The notes beneath the pieces were generated by a model, which saw only the letters and a program-made list of their open reading frames with translations, did no database searches and had not been told where the DNA came from. Both the position numbers and the translations under genes were made by a program. From Branchiostoma lanceolatum (Eukaryota > Chordata > Leptocardii > Amphioxiformes > Branchiostomatidae), in contig NC_089723.1 of NCBI RefSeq assembly GCF_035083965.1, forward strand, positions 34,289,193-34,353,192: a stretch of DNA of 64,000 nucleotides, written 5' to 3'. Shown piece by piece: positions 11,281 through 20,507 of the stretch (positions are counted from its first letter, which is position 1; each line of letters begins with the position of its first letter).

Positions 11281-13891
11281 ATGGAGACGTTGGTCTTAAT
11301 TTTGGGAGTTCTGTCTGCAGGATTATCGAAAGCTGATCCCCCGAAAGGTCTCTACACCGCGGAAGGTAATGAGCCTTTGTATAGTTTACATGTATAGGTA
11401 TAACGCCACGCTCTAATAGTCAGACAAAAAGGCTGACTGAGACAAATAGTCATGACAGCAGAGATGTTTACAATCGCCAGGGGTCATATCTAAACCCAAT
11501 CTCCAAGCAGAGGTTGGGAGGTAAAAGGTTGAGGTTAACATTTCCCCCTATGAAGCCAATGAAACTCTATTGTGGTCGAACTCCCCCGCCCAAAACATTA
11601 TCCCCTTTATAGCCAGCGTTACTAAGATATCATTACCTCAGCAATACCTACGAAGGTATCGTTTTCGGTGTTTGGTTTTTTGTGCTGCATCATTTTGTTT
11701 TTTCCATGTAGAGTAACAGGAAGTGATCAATGGGCACATGTAATGTTAATCAAAACTTTTTTTCATAAACAATGAACTATGATTAAACAAACACACAAGA
11801 TACTAAAATATTTCACTGAGGTATGAGGTCTTCGGACTCGTGTTCTGTTTTGTGCATGTGATATGCAAAGTGGCTCAGTGAGGGTTATAGAAATAAGTTA
11901 AGCATGTGCTTTAACAACTGCTTATATAGCATTATGGTATCACACGAAGACGCATTTTATGTGTACAGTATAACTCATGACTATTGTTTTACACAGGAGT
12001 GACATACACTGGTTGTTTTGAACACGGTCGACTACATGATGAAGAGGTGCTCCAGGTCCAATCAAATGCTGAGTGCACTTCTACCCAACTCGGATCGTGT
12101 CTAACTCCTGCAACCTGCATCGATTCGTGTCGAAACGCCAGCACAAGCTACATCTACATCGGTCTGAAGTACCCAGGACAGTGCTTCTGTGACTCGATGT
12201 TACGTGGAGTGAATCAAACGGATTCTGTCGATGGCATTCATTGCGATGGGAGATGCACTGGCAACAGACAACTTGCCTGCGGTGGAACACATAACATGCT
12301 CGTCTATCAATGTGAGACCTCAAACAGTTTCACTAACTTAACTATTTTTTAAAGTTTTTGCTATGAGCAGCTTTCAGCGACTGAGATCAAAAACACTTGA
12401 ACTACATTTTTTCACAACAAATATCCAACATTTAGGGATTAGCACCTTGAGATTATGAGTTAGTATAACTACTGAGTTAAACGATATCGATTGTAACTTT
12501 ATCATTCAATGCAACTGTTCTGAAAAAATAAAGGGGGCTTTGTCATAAATGCAATATTGCTCTAATTATGATGTATCATCATCCTTTTCATGGGACTCGT
12601 TTTACAGTTTCAAGTGTTCCTCAGTCGACCACCTGTACTAGCACAGGTATGCCCTCCATTTTTAACCATTAAGCTACAATTGTGTAAATATAAATGAAAT
12701 CACACTCAGTAAACAATGGCACGCACCACATCAAACAAGTCAGACATCTTAGACCTTACTGCAAACTGACAAGTGGTTTATCAATGAGACGTGACCTATG
12801 AATCACGTGCGATGTTTCACCAGATTTGACTTCCATACACTTACACATTACAGTGGTATTCATTATTTCACAGGCATTACAAATTCTGAGGGCTACGGGA
12901 CTACAGGTGATATCACGGTGACTACGCCTATCAAGACAAATGAAATACCACAGATCAACACAGGTAAGTGTTTGTGAACTTCAGCAGTCTCAAACTAAGT
13001 AAAATATCTTATACAGTGTGTCTTATGTTAATACATGTAGCAAACGTATGTAGATCTTGTTTGTCCACACAAAAAATGAAAGCGATGTAAAGCTAATTTC
13101 AGCCAATGTTTACCTTGATTTTCCAAAAGCACTCATAGCTGGAGCGGCCGCTGGTGGGGCTGCCGTGCTGATTGTTGGGACTGTGGTTGGTGTTTGTCTT
13201 TGGCGAAAGTGAGTACACTATAAACTGTTTATGTTGTACCACAGGTATTGTATGGATGATTTTGGTGCAGGTAGAAGAATGTACAGAGGGACATATCATC
13301 AGTTAGATTGTCATCATATACCTACACTAGCCAACGTTTCATGTACCTGCGCATCGCCACTAAAGTTGATGTTAGCCCTGCGATTATATTGCTGTTTGAA
13401 TAAAGTTACTTTTTGGTTTCCTTCTTAGGAAATATGGACAGAGACGTGATGACAAACCAAGCAGTTCCCTCGCACTGCAAGATGTGAGCCACCATTGCAC
13501 CTCTCATCCACCGTCCGCCTCCCACGGTAACCCCACCGTACCACCGAACCTCTCCAACATAGACGCCCTGTACGCCAAACCTGACAAGAAAAGGAAACCA
13601 AAGATGTCCAGTCCAGACGACCCCTCCTATCAGGACGTCATCCCAACGGGTGCTCAGCACCAGTATGCCACAGTCAGCGATAACCAACCTCCAAACTTAA
13701 TGGTTCGAAAAGACCCAAATCCATATGACTCTATTCAAAATGATCCTCAGTACGCTGTTGTCAACAAGCGCCCGAAATATAGGCCCAATGTGGATGTTAA
13801 TCCAATATACATGGGTGAGGGGGCAGAGGTTTCACCAAAGCAAGAAACCTCAGACACGCTTGAGATGGTTGATAATGTCATTTATGAATAG
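11281..13891 (+). CDS. WSC-R3: chimeric WSC receptor with YxxV-type tail
   Basis: Exons 11281-11365, 11997-12311, 12608-12646, 12874-12963, 13130-13208 and 13429-13891. The signal peptide (METLVLILGVLSAGLS) and WSC exon (TGCFEHG, CIDSC, YIGLKYPGQCFCDS, CDGRC, LACGG, MLVY) are of the R1/R2 kind. From the TM exon on (ALIAGAAAGGAAVLIVG...) it resembles R4/R5. Its tail shares NIDALYAKPDKKRK, DPSYQDV, HQYATV, YDSI and PQYAVV with WSC-R5. None of the YxN motifs of R1/R2 remain. The 3' flank also matches that of WSC-R4. The most direct reading is recombination in the stalk introns that joined an R1/R2 ectodomain to an R4/R5 tail. Confidence 0.85.
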
Positions 13892-13912
13892 ATTTACATT
13901 GTCGCAAATTAG

Positions 13913-13918
13913 AATAAA
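13913..13918 (+). terminator. WSC-R3 candidate polyadenylation signal
   Basis: AATAAA 22 bases after the stop codon. It would give a very short 3' UTR, so later signals may also be used. Confidence 0.35.
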
Positions 13919-14842
13919 ACAAAATATTGCGATAACAACAACAATGGTCATAGAAATGTAGCTTTGTAATATTAGAAACAGCACTCCCCAGCCTGAGGTC
14001 TATCATTGTCATAGAGATAATGCTCAGCTTATCATTTGATATTGCTGGAATTGTGTCTCCATACAAGATGATGCACGTATTCTATTTCTGTCTCTGCTAT
14101 TGGGGTTATCTATTCATACATGTAGATTTAAAGTCTGAACATACAACATGATGGTCCCGTTAACTACCCTCTGTAAACATAATGCTTACGCAGTGTAAAA
14201 CTCCTATAGTACTGTGTATATATGTATAGTACTGTTAAATTTGCGTTATATAAAGATAAATTACTGTAGTTGTTCACAAGCAACACAACTCTTAATGGCA
14301 ATTAGATTAGACATTGTATTTGTATTCACATATGGTAAACTTTCTTATCGAATGCTTATGACATTGGTTTACAACTATGACTGGTAACAATAATGGAATG
14401 GAAATAGCCCTATCGTCTGGGGCAAGAAAACTTGGAGGAAACAAATGGGCAGAACATTATAGATTGTTTCACATTCGCACAGTTCGCATTCATAACGCCA
14501 GGGGCGTCAGCGTGATTAAATGATGCACAAACAAAAGAGATATTGATTGCTTTGGTGTCCTTGTTCTATTGAATTACTCAAACTCTGGCCAGAGTATGGT
14601 GTGGAACTTACACATGTTTTTGGTTGGATCGTTCAAATGTATATATCAGATCATATATATATATATATATAACGTTATGTATATACCAACCAACCAACTA
14701 ACTACATGTGTAGGGGTCCACATCACTATGCTCTGGCTAAATTCCAGGGAACATTTCAGACTTATGCAAATCAGCATCAGTAAATCTTGAGCCCTTTTCT
14801 ACTAACGTAAGAAGCACGTTGAACCCTGGAAAACATGCGAGT
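13919..14842. other. Intergenic between WSC-R3 and WSC-R4
   Basis: No gene is seen. It matches the flank after WSC-R4 (18930-19560) in several boxes, such as TATTGGGGTT, GACATTGGTT and AATGGAATGGAAATAGCCCT. A short (TA)n run lies at about 14650-14672. The last 150 bases (TCAGTAAATCTTG, CCCTTTTCTACTA) match the WSC-R5 upstream region. Confidence 0.55.
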
Positions 14843-14890
14843 TGACCTCTGACCGCACAACACTTGGTCCCCCTAAACTAAACAGGAAGT
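14843..14890 (+). promoter_or_regulatory. WSC-R4 proximal block: DR1-like + Ets-like
   Basis: TGACCTCTGACC (14843-14854) followed by ACAGGAAGT (14882-14890). The block around it (AACATGCGAGT upstream, CCCCCTAAAC between) is shared with WSC-R5. Confidence 0.5.
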
Positions 14891-14950
14891 ACCTGTTTAT
14901 ACTCGGCACGAGTACGACTGTATTCTCTGTCACACGTTTAGTGTATAATC

Positions 14951-17900
14951 ATGTTCAAAGTTGTAGTGTTCGTTACTGTGCTGGTAATTTTCCACCCACA
15001 AAGGACTGTGGCAGATTGTACTGACAGCTACATTGTCCCAGGTGTGTAGCCGAAAGTTTTATGGTTGACGTCTTACCTAAAAACGATAAACGCAGATTCG
15101 AATTCAGTTACTTCCTGTTGTGTTTGTTTGTAAGTTAGACACAGCTCATCTTCAATGCCTGTGGTTTGTCAATGATTGCGCGCTCCAAGTATCGTTAGAA
15201 GTCTTAATGCATAAAACCTTTCTTCAGAACTCATTCTTTTCTAAAATTTCAAGTCTATGCGTTGAAACGAGTGTATAAAGATATGTTATTGCATGTACAG
15301 ATCCAGAGTTCGTCGGCTGCTATCAAAGAAGTCCGGGTCAGGCAGACCCTTTTCTACCTTATGACACACAGACAACGGTGTCCACCGCCACTGGCTGTGT
15401 GTCCTGCTGTGCAGCAGAAACTCAGAGCTTCAATTTTGCTGGGATAGTAACACGTCCTGACCTCCAAGTTGAGTGTACATGTGGACAGAGGAGTGAGCAA
15501 TACTATGACTTTATAACCTCCCATGGTGCAAATGGTTGCTCTCCATGTCCTGGGAATAATGGTCAGTCGTGCGGTCTGTATGGGGTAAGAGTATCCGTGT
15601 ACAAAGGTAAGAAAAGGTCAACGTCTCTCTCAAGTTTCGTTACGGGTGGATGATGATAAACTTTTAACTTGATACAGCCCATGAAATAAGGTCGACTAAA
15701 GGTCGACTATATATATGAGGCATTATTTCCTGTCATCCATGTAACGTTGGGTAACATAAATTCGCGGGGTACTTAAATTCGGGATTTTTCGAAAACGGGG
15801 TATTTAGGGATATGTGCTAGATGCAACATCAGTAATACCGCTAGAAATGCAAACTTGACAGACTAACGTATTCAGAACACTGTCTGAAAAGGTTCGATAA
15901 CCATGCATTAGAAGTTGGCTACGTCAAAAACTCTCCGTCCCTTATTGTCACAGTCTGAGGGCTTCGTGGGAGAATTATACTACATAGTTGTTCGAAGGTT
16001 TATAAGACAAATGTCACATCCGCTTCCTGCTCAACACAATTATTTACAATACAACTTATTAGAATCTCTTTTGCTAACCTACAACTGGACTCTAAGTGTG
16101 ATTAATCATCAAAACGCCTCTTTGTTGCTACAACCAATGGCTACGGCACTACGGTGAATTTTCCCGCCGCCATATTCGTTACCCAGAATCCTGCTATTCG
16201 GCAGACGACAAACGTTTGCGAGGAACACTTTTTTGTCCAAATGTTGTGTGTGATAGTGGACTGATGGCGATATTTTCCTCAAAGTTTGCTCTTAGCACAA
16301 GCAGAAACACATGGACATAGTAGTATTACCATTTCTACTGCATCCAGCTAACGCCCCGATGAATAATGTACAAATTTCCATGACAGTGGGGGTCGACTTT
16401 GAGTAACGTTGTACCGACTCAACACACGGATTGTTCCCGGAGGCCTGATGTGTGCGGTACGGCCGTTTTTTCGTGTATTTTTTTTACTTGGACACGTCTA
16501 TATCCATAGCGCTCTCCTCAAGCCAAGGATGGAACGAATAGCTGCTGTATAAAATGTAATTAGCGGTAAGATATTCAAGACGAATCTTCTCTCCCGAATT
16601 AATGTTCACCCCTGTCCGACAGCACCGTCATTGTGCGTGCGGCGGACGGTAGTTTCAAGTTTAAATATTATGGTGTCAGCACGACTAGAGACAAAATCTA
16701 CCATATATATGATTAGTGCAAAGATAGTACATGATACTGACAGAATAATAGAAAAAAAGGATGGTTTATTGTTCTGCTAGATTGATTTCAGTCAACCATT
16801 ATCGGAAAAATCCCGAATTTATGTTACCCAACGTTAGTTTGTATGAACATTTTGTCACATTTTAGTTCCAGAGTTCAACTTGACAACAACAACAACGCAC
16901 TCAATTCAGGTGTCCATTCGTGAGTACTGACAATTGAAGTAACGACTTTTATAGTTATTTCCCGTGTTGTTGTTGATTTGTGGATATGGTACTACATCTT
17001 AAGTATGACATATTATATTTGACTTAAGAGATAAATCAATAGCATAAAGTTACTGAGGGTTATCTTTAAAATGTCACCTCAGTGCATTCGTCTCTTGAGA
17101 CGACACGAAGTCCTTCCTTACGACCATCGTCACAGCCACCTGACGTAACATCAGTTCCTAACGCCGGTCTATCAACGAGGCCTTACACCTCTCGATCACT
17201 AGCGCAAACTTCTGATTCGACCCAACGTCTGACATCGGAATCTGCAATATTGTTGACAACAAGCAACATGGGTGATTCGGGCTACAACACAGGTAATGCT
17301 ACGGTCACATTTCCAAACCGGGGCCCGGCCGGGCTGTTTGCGGGAACAAAAAATTAAAATGTACGTCAAGAAATGTACACAAATCATGCTCATGATTGAT
17401 ATCTTTTATGTCTGCGTGTTTTGTTGTCTTTTATATCATACTTTTCGTTCTCCCAAACTGCCCGGCCGGGTCCCGGTCTGGAAATGTGACCGTAGCATAA
17501 AGAGGTATCAATCAATCAATCAATCAATCAATCAAACAAGCAATCAAGCAATCAAACAAGCAATCAAGCAATCAATCGATCAACCAACCAACCAACCAAC
17601 CAACCAATCAATCAATCAACCAACCAACCAACCAATTAACCAACCAATCAATTAATCTGTATTGAATCTTATTTCTCACAAATATAGCTCAGGCCGTCTA
17701 CTTTAGTAACTGGCATTTATGATAGATTTGTACGAATTTCTTAACGATATAGACATTCATCTTAGCCATTAACTGTCGCACAATAAATCTTTCCCACCAG
17801 CCCTGATCGCCGGTTCAGCAGGGGGAGGAGCCGCTGTTCTGCTGGTCATCTGTGGTGTTGTTGCTTTCTGCGTGATCCGCAAAAGGTGAGATCATCTTAT

Positions 17901-18913
17901 AAGATACTTAGGTAGACTACATTTCCCTTTACCTTTTTGAAATAAGACGGGGACATTTTGTCTTGTTGAAGAGTACAAGCTGTATTTCCGGGCAGATTTT
18001 GTATCCACTCACACCGGAATGGATCCGTACTTTTATCGATAAGTGTGGTGGTGCTCAAGATTGTTTGTTCTCCTAAAACACGGGACCTCTGTTTCACGTC
18101 CTATCCGAGGGACGTCCCTAGTCGAAGTTAGGTACTCATTTACACCTAAGTCGAGTGAGGATATTGGTGTAAATTACCTCCAGGATCTGAGTCACCAACC
18201 TATATCACAAGCCCATCATGCTGTGTGAATTGCATATCTTATTTAATTCCAAGAAAGAAAAAAAAATTAACTAATTACATCGTCTATTTGTATTTTTCGT
18301 CATTTTTAGGTCATCAACTTCCAAGAAAAACAATGTTCCCCCAGGATCTATTAATTTAAACGAAGTTGGTGGTGGTACAGGTGGCCGGAGGAATCAGACA
18401 TTTCAGCACGATGCAAACACAGAGGTTCTGTGCACAAACACCACAGACCCGGAGGACCCGTCCTACCAGGACGTCATACCCACCGGTGCCCAGCATCAGT
18501 ACACCACTGTGCAGGACGACTCCCATCCTTACACCTCTCTTCAGGACGAGCCCAACTCCTACACCACCTCTCAGGACGACCCCCATCCTTACACCACTCC
18601 TCAGGACGACCCCCATCCTTACAGCTCTCTTCAGGACGACTCCCATCCTTACACCTCTCTTCAGGACGAATCCCATCCTTACACCGCGCTCCGTGGCAAG
18701 CCCAACCTTTATGACTCTATCAAAGATGACCACCAGTACTACAATGTCCAGAAGGGCCGTAAGCATGATCCTAACGTAGAGACAAACCCTCTGTACGGGA
18801 CTGGCGGTGTTGACAACACAGCATATGATCAAGAGGGCCCTCTGTCCAATGACGACGATAGGGCTCCTACTAGTTCTGTGTGTGAGATGATGGATAACAA
18901 CCTTTATGAATGA
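14951..18913 (+). CDS. WSC-R4: WSC-like receptor with ITAM-spaced tyrosine repeats
   Basis: Exons 14951-15041, 15301-15606, 16866-16919, 17083-17292, 17801-17885 and 18310-18913. Signal peptide MFKVVVFVTVLVIF. Exon 2 is a divergent WSC-like domain: FVGCYQ, GCVSCCAAE, FAGIV, CTCGQ, CSPCPG, SCG and VSVYK keep the WSC order, with a characteristic CVSCC. Exons 3-4 are a long Ser/Thr stalk. The TM exon is ALIAGSAGGGAAVLLV..., ending CVIRKR. The tail starts with PSYQDV and QYTTV, then a 10-residue repeat (HPYTSLQDD type) gives YTSL, YSSL, YTSL and YTAL. Three of these are spaced as YxxL-x6-YxxL-x6-YxxL, the ITAM form. YDSI, YYNV and a terminal LYE follow. Two DNA elements sit in introns 2 and 4. 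Likely activating if the motif is phosphorylated; this is inference. Confidence 0.85.
15744..16834. mobile_element. Non-autonomous TA-flanked DNA transposon in WSC-R4 intron 2
   Basis: The ends ACGTTGGGTAACATAAATTC and its reverse complement are inverted; homology continues through a TCGGGATTTTTC block. It is flanked by TA on both sides (15742-15743 and 16835-16836). The homologous intron of WSC-R5 has the empty site (CATG-TA-GTTTGTAT, about 22109), which confirms a 1091-bp insertion with a TA duplication, as in Tc1/mariner-type elements. No transposase frame was recognised. Confidence 0.75.
17297..17497. mobile_element. MITE (about 200 bp, TAA duplication) at the WSC-R4 exon 4 donor
   Basis: Long terminal inverted repeats of about 50 bases start TGCTACGGTCACATTTCC and read back at the other end. 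It is flanked by TAA (17294-17296 and 17498-17500). WSC-R5 has the uninserted GGTAAAG at the same place. The 3-bp TAA duplication is typical of PIF/Harbinger-type MITEs. The insertion point is the fourth base of the intron. Confidence 0.7.
17506..17656 (+). repeat. (CAAT)n/(CAAC)n simple repeat
   Basis: Imperfect tetranucleotide tract in intron 4 of WSC-R4. WSC-R5 has only about four CAAT units at the orthologous point (22583-22600), so the tract expanded in R4. Confidence 0.8.
17960..18115. repeat. Interspersed repeat R2, copy 1
   Basis: Resembles 62713-62850. Shared boxes include AGTACAAGCTG, CCACTCACACCGG, GATAAGTG and ACAGGACCTCT-like sequence. It lies in intron 5 of WSC-R4 and is absent from the shorter WSC-R5 intron. 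Confidence 0.55.
18505..18696 (+). repeat. 30-bp coding minisatellite in the WSC-R4 tail
   Basis: Six to seven copies of a 30-base unit, each encoding a 10-residue block with one tyrosine (CAGGACGAC TCCCATCCT TAC pattern). WSC-R5 and WSC-R3 have two or three non-identical blocks here, so the array expanded in R4. Confidence 0.9.
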
Positions 18914-19650
18914 TTCTTTTAGCTGAGTTTTCGCGGTGATAACCAGCAAGCCGACATTTCAGATTCTTTTAGCTGAATGTAACAAGTTATGATATCCAAT
19001 CACTTCACTTCACTATATCTTGCCACACAGCTACTATGGTACAAAACATTGTTGCTATTCTTAGTGCCGTTTTCATGACTTGAATATGTAAGTAAAGTAA
19101 TGTTGATAACAGCAACTTTTCCTACAGGTCTGCTTAATGTACTAGTACTACTATAAAGTTAAATGGTACTGTAAACTGTTAAGACCACATTGTCTATATT
19201 GTGCAGATAGATATAACACATCTACTATTGGGGTTGTCTATTCAAAGATCTGAATTCTGAATATACATTAAAAACCTTTTGGATACTCACTGTATACACA
19301 CATCTTTATACTGTGTATACTTCTGTAGTACTGTGTGTGTCAACTACTGTTAAATTTGTGTTATATACATGTAGTTGTTCGCTAGCAACACAATTCGTAT
19401 TTCCAATCAAATGTATACCATTGGACTTGCATTTCGATGGTAAAAGCTTTCTTATCTGATGAATGATTATGACATTGGTTGACAATTACGCTGGTAACAA
19501 TCATAATGGAATGGAAATAGCCCTATCATCTTGGCCAAAAAAACTTTGAGTGCTCAGCAAAGTGCTAAAAAAACAAATGAATGGCCACAACATTCTAGAT
19601 TGCACAGTTCACATTCATAATGCCAGGGGTATTAGATTTATCAAATAATA
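18914..19650. other. 3' flank of WSC-R4, no gene seen
   Basis: Homologous to the WSC-R3 flank. Contains GTAAGTAAAGTAATG where WSC-R5 has a clean AATAAA, so the polyadenylation site is uncertain. Confidence 0.5.
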
Positions 19651-19654
19651 TACA

Positions 19655-20110
19655 CAAACAAAACCATAGAATTTCCTCGTTAATCATGCAAATGCTGTCT
19701 TTTTTGCATAATCTTGTGTTTTATCTTGTACATCTCTGTCTAAGCTACCTGCACATCCAAAATCATGAAAATTCGTTGCTCCTTTCTTCGGTTATCCTCT
19801 TTGGAAGATTTCAACAAAAGTAAACGGCCATGCAGTTCCACAGTTTGATGCTAGGAGACTCAAACTTAACTTACGGTAACTTCTTTCAAAGTACAAGAGC
19901 TATCTACCACCCAACAGTCGTGACCATAGCTTGTTCACTGAACACGAAACATCAAAACCGGAAGTGCCCTGTAGTACCATAAAAAGCCACCAGAGGCCTA
20001 AACTCGAGGTCTCCGATCAACATACCCACATACCAAATATCAATAAAATCCATCTAGGTCTTCTAGAGTTATCGTGGTGACACACATACATGTACACTGA
20101 ACGAACACTC
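19655..20110. repeat. Interspersed repeat R1-like block
   Basis: Contains the boxes ATTTCCTCGTTAATCATGCAAAT, CCAAAATCATGAAAAT-CGTTG, and later CATACCAAATATCAATAAAATCCATC, in the same order as copies near 33600-33790 and 58500-58680. Non-coding degenerate repeat. Confidence 0.55.
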
Positions 20111-20402
20111 CTGCTATAAACATAACCTCCACTTTTGGAGGTAAACAAACAGTGATATTAATGGCTTTGGTGTTGACTTACAGCTAGACCCTAACAGATG
20201 GTGCACTTCGAAAAGAACATGGGCGTAACTTGTGATATAGACGCTCGTTAAAGAACCAACCACACATGTCGATAAGTGTAGAGGTTCACCCCAGTATACT
20301 CTGGCCAAATTCGTGGGGATTCGTCCCACGCTACTCAGTATCAGTAAATCTTGCACCCTTTTCTACTATAGATGCACATTGAACCCTGTCAAACATGCGA
20401 GT

Positions 20403-20443
20403 TGACCTCTGACCGCACGACTCGTTCCCCCTAAACAGGAAGT
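20403..20443 (+). promoter_or_regulatory. WSC-R5 proximal block: DR1-like + Ets-like
   Basis: TGACCTCTGACC (20403-20414) and ACAGGAAGT (20435-20443), as in WSC-R4 but with slightly shorter spacing. Confidence 0.5.
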
Positions 20444-20507
20444 ACCCAACGGTACACAAGTACGGCTGTATTTTCCGTCGCTGTAATCACACCTTTTCTG
20501 TATAACC

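Noticed and set aside
18356-18949. Minus-strand 197-codon frame and two overlapping plus frames in the WSC-R4 tail
   Set aside because: Shadows of the 30-bp coding minisatellite; the chosen frame is the one that continues from the TM exon and matches R5.
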